The translations under genes were made by a program, and so were the position numbers. Below, in pieces: positions 5,729 to 12,275 of a stretch of 15,942 nucleotides of DNA. The stretch is from Bacillota bacterium. Lineage in GTDB: Bacteria; Bacillota; Clostridia; Acetivibrionales; DSM-1351. Location: positions 1-15,942 of the forward strand of contig JAEWSZ010000205.1 in assembly GCA_023397905.1 (NCBI GenBank). The letters are read 5' to 3'. The notes beneath the pieces were generated by a model. The model worked only from the letters and a program-made list of their open reading frames with translations, searched no databases and was not told the DNA's origin. Within the stretch, counting starts at the first letter, position 1, and each line of letters starts with the position of its first letter.

Positions 5729-6898
5729 CTAAACGACCTGTAAAATCGCACATTTCAGATATTCGGTCTCAGGCGATGCCAGCAGCACCGGATGGTCCTT
5801 GGCCTGAGATCTGTATTCCACCACACGGACCTTGCGCCCGGAGTCTGCGGCGGCGTCATAGAGAATGTCCATGAACAGCTCGGAATCCACATGCTGGGAG
5901 CAGGAGCAGGTAATGAGATAGCCGCCTCTGCTGATTATCTTCATTGCCCGGAGGTTTATTTCCTTGTAGCCTCTGATAGCGCCCTGCACCGCGTTTTTGG
6001 TCTTGGTGAAGGCGGGCGGGTCCAGCACTATGGTATCAAAGGTTTCACCGTTATCGTAAAATTCCCGGAGTATATCAAAGGTATTTGCCGCCTTGAATTT
6101 GACGGCGGAATCCAGCCCGTTTATTTCCGCGTTTCTGGAGGCGCAGTTTACCGCATGCTCCGAGATGTCAATGCCCAGAACGCTTTTAGCGCCGAAAAGC
6201 CCTGCGTGTAGGGCAAAGGAGCCGGTGTGTGTAAAACAGTCCAGTACCTTTACACCCTTTACAAAAGGTGCGATGGCGGCCCGGTTTTCCTTCTGGTCCA
6301 GAAAGAAACCTGTCTTCTGGCCATTTTCCACGTCCACCAGAAACTTTACTCCGTTTTCGGTCATTTCAACCAGCGTGTCAAAGGGGCCTTTCAGGAATCC
6401 CTTCTGCATTTCAAGGCCTTCCAGCTGCCTTACGGGAACGTCGTTTCTTTCGTATATGCCCTGGGGCTTTATAATATCGTCCAGAATTTTTACTATATCA
6501 TTTTTAAATCTGTCCATACCCAGAGCCAGAGTCTGAACTACCAGAATGTCGGAAAACTTGTCCACTACCAGGGCAGGCAGAAAGTCAGATTCTGCAAAGA
6601 CCGCCCTGCAGCTGTTCACATCGGCCACCTGTTTCCTGTAATTCCAGGCGTCGCTGATCCTTCCATACAGAAAGTCATAATCGATTTCTTCATGCCCGTA
6701 GGTCAGCATTCTTATGGTAATCTGAGAAATGGGGTTGTAAAAACCTCTTCCCAGGAATTTATTTTTGCTGCTGTATACGTCCACAACATCTCCGGGAGTG
6801 ATATCGCCCTCAGTATGGGATATGTCGCTTCTGAATATCCAGGGATGCCCGTATTCAACTCTATTTTCTTTCCCTTTAACGATATAGGCCTTTGCCAT
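5729..6898 (-). CDS. rlmI: Class I SAM-dependent 23S rRNA cytosine-C5 methyltransferase, RlmI/YwbD type
   Basis: 389 residues, the normal length for the RlmI/COG1092 family. Residues 1-75 are the PUA domain (AYIVKGKENRVEYGHPWIFRSDI...PGDVVDVYSSKNKFLGRGFYNP). A linker domain follows, then a Rossmann methyltransferase from about 185: FFLDQKENR (198-206), motif I VLDCFTHTGSFALHA (218-232), acidic motif II VLGIDIS, motif IV VLDPPAF (291-297), and the TCSCS motif (330-334) carrying the Cys pair used by rRNA m5C enzymes. In E. coli RlmI methylates C1962 of 23S rRNA; the same target is inferred, not shown, and paralogues with other targets exist. The ATG lies one base beyond the stop of the DUF896 gene, so the two are co-transcribed. 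SD-like AAAGGA precedes it. Confidence 0.93.
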   Translation of the reverse strand: MAKAYIVKGKENRVEYGHPWIFRSDISHTEGDITPGDVVDVYSSKNKFLGRGFYNPISQITIRMLTYGHEEIDYDFLYGRISDAWNYRKQVADVNSCRAVFAESDFLPALVVDKFSDILVVQTLALGMDRFKNDIVKILDDIIKPQGIYERNDVPVRQLEGLEMQKGFLKGPFDTLVEMTENGVKFLVDVENGQKTGFFLDQKENRAAIAPFVKGVKVLDCFTHTGSFALHAGLFGAKSVLGIDISEHAVNCASRNAEINGLDSAVKFKAANTFDILREFYDNGETFDTIVLDPPAFTKTKNAVQGAIRGYKEINLRAMKIISRGGYLITCSCSQHVDSELFMDILYDAAADSGRKVRVVEYRSQAKDHPVLLASPETEYLKCAILQVV

Positions 6899-6899
6899 G

Positions 6900-7103
6900 T
6901 CAGTTATCCTTTCTCAGACTTCTTCTGGTGCCGTCCTTTTCAATTATAACGGTATTGTCCAGCGTAGCTTTGAGATTTGCCCTGAAGGCGGATATATATT
7001 CTTTTCTCAATTGGTCCCTTTCGGCCAGCTCGGCCTCTGAGAGAGAAGAGATCTTTGCCTTTTTAGCCAGCTCGTTTAATCTGTCGATTCTGCTTTTTTC
7101 CAT
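6900..7103 (-). CDS. DUF896 (YnzC-type) small protein
   Basis: 67 residues, typical for DUF896/UPF0291. The sequence MEKSRIDRLNELAKKAKISSLSEAELAERDQLRKEYISAFRANL...LDNTVIIEKDG shows the two N-terminal helices and the family signature (LNELAKK, GLT/SLSE-like turn, E...QxxLRxEYIxxFR). B. subtilis YnzC is encoded next to SOS genes, but the biochemical function of the family is unknown. The SD AGGACGG lies about 6 bases before the ATG. It is the first gene of a two-gene operon with the rRNA methyltransferase (1-base gap), which is a different context from B. subtilis. It is soluble, with no membrane segment. Confidence 0.93.
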   Translation of the reverse strand: MEKSRIDRLNELAKKAKISSLSEAELAERDQLRKEYISAFRANLKATLDNTVIIEKDGTRRSLRKDN

Positions 7104-7151
7104 AAAAACCGTCCTATCTGTGTTATTTCATTGCTCAATGGCACAAAAAGT

Positions 7152-7157
7152 ATTATA
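7152..7157 (-). promoter_or_regulatory. Possible -10 box for the DUF896-methyltransferase operon
   Basis: Perfect TATAAT on the minus strand in GATATAATAC, about 50 bases before the DUF896 start. No good -35 is seen at 16-18 bp (only a T-rich stretch), so the call rests on the -10 alone. Confidence 0.4.
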
Positions 7158-7218
7158 TCAAAAATTATGCACTTTAAAAAGTTATTTAGTACTCGGGTAG
7201 CTCCGGATTATTTTAATG

Positions 7219-7249
7219 TTGACAGAATACCGGAATATTGTGGTATTAT
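7219..7249 (+). promoter_or_regulatory. Promoter of cheW
   Basis: TTGACA (7219-7224) matches the -35 consensus perfectly. TATTAT (7244-7249) with the upstream TG of an extended -10 (TGGTATTAT) follows after 19 bp, slightly long. The start point would be near 7256, about 85 bases before the ATG. Confidence 0.6.
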
Positions 7250-7341
7250 TAAAAATAAGGAAGATTATCTCATTTAGTTTGATACAAAATCGGCGAACAA
7301 ATACGCCGAGGTATATTTAATTATATTCGGAGGTGTATGAA

Positions 7342-7806
7342 ATGGCTGATTTGCAAATTGTCATATTTGCTTTGAACAATGAATTATGCAGTGTTAATGC
7401 GTCAATAGTTTATAAAATTGAAAGATACGGCGAGGTATCGCTTATTCCGGAGATGCCGGATTATATAAAAGGACTGTTCAACTTAAGGGGAAGAGTGGTT
7501 CCCGTGGTGGATCTGAATAAGCGGTTCAATATGGGAGATTCAGAGGTGACTAAAAAGTCAAAGATAATTATTACGGAAAAGGACGGGCAGCTGTTCGGCT
7601 TTTTAGTGAACAACGTGCTGGAGATAATCAACCTTGATGAGGATTCGGTGGACAAGTCCGAAGCAGTGTTAAAGGTCAACAGCCAGAAGTATATAAAGGG
7701 TATCGGCAAGAGGGAAGACAAGCTGTTTTCAATCATAGATCTGAATGAGATTTTACATACGGATGAAATCGAAGAGGTAAATGAAGCCCTTACAAGCAAG
7801 GTTTAA
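7342..7806 (+). CDS. cheW: CheW-type chemotaxis coupling protein
   Basis: 154 residues, full length for single-domain CheW. It shows the expected pattern: IVIFALNNELCSVNASIVYKIERYGEVSLIPEMPDYIKGLFNLRGRVVPVVDLNKRF, where PEMPDYIKGLFNLRGRVVPVVDL is the family hallmark, then KIIITEKDGQLFGFLVNNVLEII and a C-terminal IKGIGKREDKLFSIIDLNEIL. CheW links chemoreceptors to the kinase CheA at the cytoplasmic side of the membrane. No cheA, receptor or other che gene is in the window, so this is an isolated copy with its own promoter and strong terminator. It may serve an auxiliary signalling array. ATG 7342 is chosen because GGAGG (7329-7333) lies 8 bases before it; the GTG at 7333 is part of the SD. Confidence 0.95.
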   Translation: MADLQIVIFALNNELCSVNASIVYKIERYGEVSLIPEMPDYIKGLFNLRGRVVPVVDLNKRFNMGDSEVTKKSKIIITEKDGQLFGFLVNNVLEIINLDEDSVDKSEAVLKVNSQKYIKGIGKREDKLFSIIDLNEILHTDEIEEVNEALTSKV

Positions 7807-7825
7807 ATAGCAAAATAATCAGGTG

Positions 7826-7868
7826 AAAAAGCTTTTTGTGGCCCTATCGGCCATAAAAGGCTTTTTTT
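7826..7868 (+). terminator. Strong rho-independent terminator after cheW
   Basis: Left arm 7826-7843 and right arm 7849-7866 form an 18-bp stem (AAAAAGC...GTGGCC with GGCCATAAAAGGCTTTTT) with two G-U wobbles and loop CTATC, running into a T7 tract at 7862-7868. It sits 19 bases after the cheW stop and separates cheW from the LytTR genes. Confidence 0.92.
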
Positions 7869-8031
7869 ACATATATGGATGTATATGCTGTGATAGATAT
7901 GTATGGATTAACGAATATTTAAGGATTGCGGAAGAAAAATGCAACTCACAGGCCTTAAAATGCAGCATGGCCGTGAAGCGGTTGCCGCCTCCCGGTGCTT
8001 GTGATATTCTTAGCCTGAAAGAGGGGAATTC
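7869..8031 (+). promoter_or_regulatory. Possibly structured leader of the LytTR operon
   Basis: 163 bases with no gene. TATGGAT is repeated at 7874-7880 and 7902-7908 (28 bp apart), which could be part of a regulator site. Short stems follow: TTGC/GCAA (7926-7929, 7941-7944), GGCC/GGCC (7951-7954, 7969-7972), GCGG/CCGC (7978-7981, 7985-7988), and a possible closing pair TCACA (7946-7950)/TGTGA (8000-8004). The CCTC at 7988-7991 could pair with GAGG of the SD at 8021-8026. TTTACA at 7866-7871 is a possible -35, but no good -10 follows. I cannot assign it to a known riboswitch class. Confidence 0.35.
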
Positions 8032-8496
8032 ATGAAAATAAAGATAATTGAAAATCCGTTAATAAAGGATTTGGAAGTGCATATATTATGCGAAAAAAGA
8101 AATGCGTACGTGGAATTTCTGGTCTCCGCTCTTTCAGAAAAATCCATAATTATAAACGGAAAGCTTGAAAATGAATATACCAAGCTTTCATCCGCCGATA
8201 TATACTATTTTGAATCCGTGGACAATAATACCTATATTTATTGCGAAAACAAAGTGTACAGGAGCGATCTGAAATTATACGAGCTGGAAGAAAAATTGTC
8301 AGGTACTGAATTTTCCCGTATAAACAAATCCTGCATTATGAATACCTCCAGGCTGGAAAAGGTAAAGGGGCAGATTAACGGAAGGCTTCTCGCTACTTTG
8401 ACAAATGGCGAAAAGCTCATAATCAACAGAAGCTATGTGCCTGAAATAAAGCGGAAACTGAAAATATCATTTAACCGTGCAGGGGGAACGCCATGA
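8032..8496 (+). CDS. LytTR-domain DNA-binding regulator without a receiver domain
   Basis: 154 residues. The C-terminal LytTR domain (about 50-148) is clear: SSADIYYFESVDNNTYIYCENKVYRSDLKLYELEEKLSGTEFSRINKSCIMNTSRLEKVKGQINGRLLATLTNGEKLIINRSYVPEIKRKL; the motifs YFESVDN, FSRINKSCIMN and INRSYVPEIK are typical. The N-terminal ~50 residues are a small domain, not a response-regulator receiver, as in the stand-alone LytTR proteins paired with DUF3021 membrane proteins. The SD GAGGGG (8021-8026) precedes the ATG. The stop overlaps the next gene by 4 bases (ATGA). By analogy with LytTR regulatory systems the DUF3021 partner may hold the regulator inactive, and the operon may be self-activated. Confidence 0.95.
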   Translation: MKIKIIENPLIKDLEVHILCEKRNAYVEFLVSALSEKSIIINGKLENEYTKLSSADIYYFESVDNNTYIYCENKVYRSDLKLYELEEKLSGTEFSRINKSCIMNTSRLEKVKGQINGRLLATLTNGEKLIINRSYVPEIKRKLKISFNRAGGTP

Positions 8497-8894
8497 AAAG
8501 GATAAATCAATATTTTAGCGGGGGATGTGTAGCTTTCACAGTCCTGTCGGCAATAACGATCATTATGCATATTTTGGATAAACAGGATGCCATTAAAATA
8601 AAATCCCAGATGGGTATGCTGCTGATCATTATTTTGGTACAAACGGTGCTGTACCTCATGGAAAATGTGGGGATAAGGTCCCAGATAGGCCATATGGCAT
8701 TGGAGCTATCAGTGATAGCGGCTGTTACATTTGCAATAGGAATACCAATCAGGCTGGTTGAGGTTTCAGACGTTTATTCCGTCATCCGGATTGTTTTGAT
8801 AATAGCCCTGGCATATGGAATAACAAGCCTGAGCCTGTATATAAACGGCATTTCCGCCGCAAACGAAATCAACCGTCATTTGCAGCGGAAATGA
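8493..8894 (+). CDS. DUF3021-family membrane protein, partner of the LytTR regulator
   Basis: 133 residues with four hydrophobic helices at about 10-27 (SGGCVAFTVLSAITIIMHI), 40-56 (GMLLIIILVQTVLYLME), 67-87 (ALELSVIAAVTFAIGIPIRLV) and 95-115 (IRIVLIIALAYGITSLSLYI), ending in a charged tail. This layout and the tight overlap with a LytTR gene are characteristic of DUF3021. The ATG lies inside the LytTR stop (ATGA), and AGGGGG just upstream serves as SD. It acts in the cytoplasmic membrane; the family is proposed to inhibit or sense for the LytTR protein. The signal is unknown. Confidence 0.9.
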   Translation: MKRINQYFSGGCVAFTVLSAITIIMHILDKQDAIKIKSQMGMLLIIILVQTVLYLMENVGIRSQIGHMALELSVIAAVTFAIGIPIRLVEVSDVYSVIRIVLIIALAYGITSLSLYINGISAANEINRHLQRK

Positions 8895-8936
8895 ATAGTC
8901 TAAGGAATGCCTGAGGTGGGAGGAGAGGAGTGCAAT

Positions 8937-9542
8937 ATGTATTTATTCGGAGATTCATATTTTGAGCTGACGGTATTAAAAAATGTTTTTCAGGCGGTGT
9001 TTATATTTTATCTGTTCTCGGAAATATGCTTATTATGCTTTACGGGCATGTACGGCAGAAAAAAGTCCGGAAACGGGGAAAGGGCCGACAGGGGATCGTG
9101 CCTGCTGATTGTCGCAGGTTTTATGCTGATAATGGGAATAAACCTTATTCTCAGGAAGCATACGCCGTATGTGATGCCCGTATTTTTATTCTGGGCAGGC
9201 ATTGTATTTACACTTGCGGGCATTATTGTGAGAGTGTACTCAGTGTGGACCCTGAGAAGATTCTTTACATTTTCCGTACGGGTAAGGTCCGGTCAGAAAA
9301 TAATTCAGTCCGGACCTTACAGGCTCATCAGACATCCTGCATACAGCGGGAGCATTTTATCCCTGACAGGTATTGCCATGTGCTTCAGAAGCGTATTGGG
9401 GCTGATGGGCACCCTGGTTGTCATAGCCATAGTTTACGGGTACAGAATCAGCGTAGAAGAAAAAGCCCTGGAAAGGAATTTTAAAACAGACTACACGGAA
9501 TATAAAAAGAGGACCCGGAAAATTATTCCGTTCCTACTGTAA
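8937..9542 (+). CDS. Isoprenylcysteine carboxyl methyltransferase (ICMT)-family membrane protein
   Basis: 201 residues from ATG 8937, which has GGAGAGGAG six bases before it; the in-frame ATG at 8907 has no SD. Hydrophobic helices lie at about 14-37, 55-72, 80-101 and 155-173. The C-terminal half carries the ICMT/PEMT SAM-binding signature: RVRSGQKIIQSGPYRLIRHPAYSG, then RISVEEKALERNFKTDYTEYKKRTRKIIPFLL, with the conserved RHPxYxG and the E-E pair. These membrane enzymes transfer methyl groups from SAM to carboxylates or lipids. Bacteria lack the prenylated CAAX substrates of the eukaryotic enzyme, so the bacterial substrate is unknown. The gap of 42 bases to DUF3021 suggests the same operon. 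A role in envelope modification under LytTR control is inference. Confidence 0.9.
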   Translation: MYLFGDSYFELTVLKNVFQAVFIFYLFSEICLLCFTGMYGRKKSGNGERADRGSCLLIVAGFMLIMGINLILRKHTPYVMPVFLFWAGIVFTLAGIIVRVYSVWTLRRFFTFSVRVRSGQKIIQSGPYRLIRHPAYSGSILSLTGIAMCFRSVLGLMGTLVVIAIVYGYRISVEEKALERNFKTDYTEYKKRTRKIIPFLL

Positions 9543-9547
9543 CCACA

Positions 9548-9577
9548 AAAAGGGACTGCTGTAGAACAGTCCCTTTT
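9548..9577. terminator. Bidirectional terminator between the ICMT-family gene and ychF
   Basis: AAAAGGGACTG (9548-9558) and CAGTCCCTTTT (9567-9577) are exact 11-bp reverse complements. Both strands end in a T run after the stem. It lies 5 bases past the plus-strand stop and 13 bases past the minus-strand ychF stop, so it serves both convergent genes. Confidence 0.92.
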
Positions 9578-9590
9578 CTATAATTGGAAG

Positions 9591-10685
9591 CTATACGTTG
9601 AATCTGAACAGGGTGACGTCGCCGTCTTGCATGACGTATTCCTTGCCCTCCGACCTTACAAGGCCCTTTTCTTTTGCGGCATTGTAGGTTCCGCAGCTCA
9701 TCAGGTCGTTGTAGGCGACGATCTCGGCTCTGATAAAGCCCCTTTCAAAGTCGCTGTGGATTTTGCCCGCGGCCTGGGGAGCCTTTGTTCCGCGGATAAT
9801 AGTCCAGGCCCTGACCTCCTGTGGTCCGGCGGTCAGATAACTTATGAGGCCAAGAATTTTGTAGCTGGCTTTTATGAGCTTATCCAGGCCGGATTCATCC
9901 AGGCCCATGGCTTCGAGAAAATCGGCTTTTTCATCGTCGGCCAGTTGGGCGATCTCTTCCTCCACCTTCGCACAGATGACCATAACCTCGGAGTTCTCGG
10001 CTGAGGCGACCTCTTTGAGCTCGGCCAGGAACCTGTTGTCCTCCAGTGAAGCCAGATCGTTTTCGGATACATTTGCGGCATACAAAACAGGCTTCATCGT
10101 TATCAAAAACAGCTGGTCCGCCATTTGTTGCTGCTCACTGTCAAAGGTCATTGACCTGGCTGGTTTTCCGCTCTCAAGATGCGCCTTGATAGACTCTAAA
10201 AGCTCTATTTCGATCTGGAATTTCTTATCGCCGGATTTGAGCATTTTTTTGGTCCTGTCTATTCTCCGCTCCAGCATTTCCAGATCTGCAAAAATCAATT
10301 CCAGATTAATTGTCTCCACATCCCGTTTTGGACCGATGGAGCCGTCGACGTGGACTATGTTACCGTCTTCAAAACATCTGACCACATGGACGATAGAGTC
10401 CACTTCTCTGATATGTGAAAGAAATTTATTTCCAAGTCCTTCGCCCTTGCTGGCCCCTTTTACCAAACCGGCAATATCCACAAATTCTATTACCGTAGGA
10501 GTGATTTTTTCAGGGCTGTACATTTTTGCCAGCGTATCCAGCCTTTCATCGGGGACCGCAACTATTCCCACGTTGGGTTCGATGGTGCAGAAAGGATAGT
10601 TGGCGCTTTCGGCGCCTGCCTTTGTTATGGCGTTGAACAGGGTGCTTTTCCCTACATTCGGAAGTCCTACAATACCTAGTTTCAT
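9591..10685 (-). CDS. ychF: Obg-like ATPase YchF
   Basis: 364 residues, the expected full length. Motifs in order: G1 GLPNVGKST (7-15); switch I region YPFCTIEPNVGIVAVPDERL (30-49), the YchF hallmark; G3 DIAGLVKGASKGEGLGN (70-86). The specificity loop is NVSE (205-208) instead of NKxD; this substitution makes YchF prefer ATP over GTP. A helical insertion lies at about 130-195, and a C-terminal TGS domain at about 280-362 ends in KEYVMQDGDVTLFRFNV. YchF binds ribosomes and is linked to oxidative stress responses and translational quality control. It is transcribed alone; GGAGAG precedes the ATG. There is no truncation or missing residue. Confidence 0.97.
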   Translation of the reverse strand: MKLGIVGLPNVGKSTLFNAITKAGAESANYPFCTIEPNVGIVAVPDERLDTLAKMYSPEKITPTVIEFVDIAGLVKGASKGEGLGNKFLSHIREVDSIVHVVRCFEDGNIVHVDGSIGPKRDVETINLELIFADLEMLERRIDRTKKMLKSGDKKFQIEIELLESIKAHLESGKPARSMTFDSEQQQMADQLFLITMKPVLYAANVSENDLASLEDNRFLAELKEVASAENSEVMVICAKVEEEIAQLADDEKADFLEAMGLDESGLDKLIKASYKILGLISYLTAGPQEVRAWTIIRGTKAPQAAGKIHSDFERGFIRAEIVAYNDLMSCGTYNAAKEKGLVRSEGKEYVMQDGDVTLFRFNV

Positions 10686-10753
10686 TTATTTTACTCTCCA
10701 TACTTCATAAAATATATTGTCTTTCTCATGATTTATCAAAAATAACATAAAAA

Positions 10754-10782
10754 ATTATATACTATATAGTATCTCAATGCAA
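10754..10782 (-). promoter_or_regulatory. Predicted ychF promoter containing an operator-like palindrome
   Basis: On the minus strand a perfect -10 TATAAT (plus 10754-10759) has a weak -35 TTGCAT (10777-10782) at 17 bp. The spacer is occupied by the 14-bp palindrome ATACTATATAGTAT (10759-10772). The -35 lies in the loop of an 8-bp inverted repeat, ATCTCAAT (10771-10778)/ATTGAGAT (10787-10794). Confidence 0.55.
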
Positions 10783-10840
10783 TAAAATTGAGATTCAGAG
10801 AAGGCTCCCATATTTTTGCTTTTCAAGTTTCCGATAACAA

Positions 10841-10869
10841 TTGACTTTTTGCGAAATATCAGACATACT
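10841..10869 (+). promoter_or_regulatory. Candidate upstream promoter of the zinc-ribbon/TM2 gene
   Basis: TTGACT (10841-10846), 17 bp, then CATACT (10864-10869); 5/6 and 4/6 matches. The start would be about 100 bases before the ATG. A second candidate -10, a perfect TATAAT at 10951-10956 with a poor -35, lies much closer to the gene. The rest of this intergenic stretch holds nothing recognisable. Confidence 0.45.
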
Positions 10870-10978
10870 TTCTTTAGCTGCGTATATTTAAGCGTAATAC
10901 ATTTTGGGATTGAACATAGTGGTTTTATGAAAATAGCAAATGTTTACTCATATAATTTAACAGGCAGGAGGTAAATTT

Positions 10979-11377
10979 ATGTATTGTAGAAATTGTGGAA
11001 ACGTCATGAACGATCAGGCGGCTATATGCGTTACATGCGGAGTGCCGGTGGGGAAGGGAAACAATTATTGCCCTTTGTGCGGAGAGCCGACAGATTCTCT
11101 GTCCCAGGTATGTGTGAAGTGCGGAGTGAATTTAAACTCGTTTGGCCAGCAGAAATCAAAGCTGGCGGCAGGTTTATTCGGAATCTTCCTGGGAGTATTC
11201 GGCGTTCACAGATTTTATCTTGGGCATATAGGGATAGGACTGGCACAGCTGTTGATAACGGTTCTTTCCTGCGGTCTTCTCTCATGGGCTACATGGATAT
11301 GGGGATTGATTGAAGGAATAATGATACTTGCCGGCAACATCAATAAAGATGCAAAGGGCGTTCCCTTAAAGGAATGA
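10979..11377 (+). CDS. Zinc-ribbon TM2-domain membrane protein
   Basis: 132 residues. The N-terminal half has eight Cys in four CxxC knuckles, CRNC (3-6), CVTC (17-20), CPLC (31-34) and CVKC (45-48), making two zinc ribbons in tandem. A short linker (GQQKSKL) leads to a TM2 domain (about 58-120): AAGLFGIFLGVFGVHRFYLGHIGIGLAQLLITVLSCG, then WATWIWGLIEGIMILAG, with the family GxxGxHRFYLG motif in the first hairpin. The function of TM2 proteins in bacteria is unknown; many combine with zinc ribbons or SHOCT domains. AGGAGG (10966-10971) precedes the ATG by 7 bases. It is monocistronic, followed by its own terminator and convergent with the MerR-type gene. Confidence 0.93.
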   Translation: MYCRNCGNVMNDQAAICVTCGVPVGKGNNYCPLCGEPTDSLSQVCVKCGVNLNSFGQQKSKLAAGLFGIFLGVFGVHRFYLGHIGIGLAQLLITVLSCGLLSWATWIWGLIEGIMILAGNINKDAKGVPLKE

Positions 11378-11480
11378 TGAAGCCCGGAAAATGGCAGCAG
11401 CCGTTAACATGTTTGCAGTGAGCGTGCTGACGGATATTAGAAGCTGAGATAAAATGCGGTAAATAAAACAGAAAATTTGA

Positions 11481-11516
11481 AGGGACACGCCTTTTATGAA
11501 GGTATGTCCCTTTTTT
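11481..11516 (+). terminator. Rho-independent terminator of the TM2 gene
   Basis: GGGACA (11482-11487) pairs with TGTCCC (11505-11510), and CCTT (11490-11493) with AAGG (11499-11502), followed by six T (11511-11516). It lies about 100 bases past the stop. The 11378-11480 stretch shows no gene. On the minus strand the same hairpin is followed by a weaker T-rich run. Confidence 0.88.
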
Positions 11517-11566
11517 ATGAAAAGGGCACACTCCGGAAATGTTGTTTCCTGTTGCCGGAGCTGCCT

Positions 11567-12154
11567 CTATTTTCCAATAAGTTTTTTCAGCCTTCCGCCC
11601 AGGGATGTGCTTTTGCGCTCTCTCCAGGTGGTAATGGATCTGTCCACCTCCTGAAAATGCCTGTCCAGCTTTAATTCAAGTTTTCTGGAACTGTTCTCAA
11701 CACAGGCGCCCAATTCCAGTTTGGATTTGTGTATCTCCTTTGATATCTGCTCCCTTGTGCTGAGGAACTCAGCGGATATATTATTGAAAACCTGCTCTTT
11801 GATACTGTTGATGGCCTCTATTATTGCGGCCAATTCATTGCTTGCCGGTTGATTGGCCAGGGAATTGGCCACCGCCGGAAGCTGTCCTGGGTCTGCAGAA
11901 GAATTTGCGCTGCCGCGGATGATATTCTCATCTTCGAGAATTTTCCTTATGGCTTTAAGTTCGAGTCCCTGATCCCGCATTGCTTTTATCTGGTACATCA
12001 GATTTGCCAGTTCTGTGGTGTAAAATCGTCTGCCGCGGCCGTCCTTGGGGATATTCAATCCAAATTCCTTTTCATAGAATCTTAAAGCATGATCCGTTAT
12101 ATTTAAAGATTCGCTTAACTCTGTTATTGAATACCTCTCCTTTAAAACATCCAT
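11567..12154 (-). CDS. MerR-type helix-turn-helix protein with a C-terminal coiled coil
   Basis: 195 residues from ATG 12154, placed by AGGAGG (12164-12169) nine bases upstream; the longer frame to 12202 would put the SD inside the gene. Residues 7-73 are a MerR winged helix: YSITELSESLNITDHALRFYEKEFGLNIPKDGRGRRFYTTELANLMYQIKAMRDQGLELKAIRKIL. A low-complexity Ser/Ala/Asn/Pro linker follows (about 80-105). Then a long amphipathic helical segment (105-175) ends in a basic tail (WRERKSTSLGGRLKKLIGK). There is no metal- or drug-binding C-terminus as in classic MerR regulators. The layout recalls RacA-like or DUF3967-type MerR proteins, which may act in DNA organisation rather than in switching a promoter; this is inference. 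It has its own strong promoter. Confidence 0.88.
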   Translation of the reverse strand: MDVLKERYSITELSESLNITDHALRFYEKEFGLNIPKDGRGRRFYTTELANLMYQIKAMRDQGLELKAIRKILEDENIIRGSANSSADPGQLPAVANSLANQPASNELAAIIEAINSIKEQVFNNISAEFLSTREQISKEIHKSKLELGACVENSSRKLELKLDRHFQEVDRSITTWRERKSTSLGGRLKKLIGK

Positions 12155-12190
12155 ATTTACATACCTCCTAAACCTGACCCGTTTTCTTTT

Positions 12191-12219
12191 GTTATAATGC
12201 AAATACTGCCGTATGGCAA
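12191..12219 (-). promoter_or_regulatory. Promoter of the MerR-type gene
   Basis: On the minus strand: -35 TTGCCA (plus 12214-12219), exactly 17 bp, -10 TATAAC (12191-12196), each 5/6 to consensus. Transcription would start about 30 bases before the ATG. The spacer is 17 bp, not the 19-20 bp of MerR-activated promoters, so it should be active without activation. Confidence 0.75.
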
Positions 12220-12275
12220 ATATTTACATATGATGATAGTAGCATATGAGGAGGGCTATGTAAAATATTAACAGG

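Noticed and set aside
6227..6949. 240-codon plus-strand open frame opposite the methyltransferase
   Set aside because: It is a shadow of the RlmI-type gene, with no SD or domain.
7921..8004. c-di-GMP-I (GEMM) riboswitch
   Set aside because: Only a loose likeness to the 3' half was seen. The conserved 5' GGCAAACC and GACGCAAAGCC segments are not present, so it is listed only as an unassigned structured leader.
7823..8035. 70-codon plus-strand frame between cheW and the LytTR gene
   Set aside because: Its start lies just before and its first codons form the terminator hairpin, and the C-terminal part covers the leader. There is no convincing SD.
9874..10599. 241-codon plus-strand open frame opposite ychF
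   Set aside because: Ser-rich composition is typical of an antisense frame; ychF on the other strand is certain.
11531..11560. Terminator for the MerR-type gene (CTCCGG/CCGGAG)
   Set aside because: A 6-bp stem with an 18-base loop and no adjacent T tract; too weak to call.
12250..12258. Start-stop minimal ORF (ATGTAA after GGAGGG) on the plus strand
   Set aside because: Genes on both sides are on the minus strand and no plus-strand promoter or downstream gene would use it; it is most likely chance.
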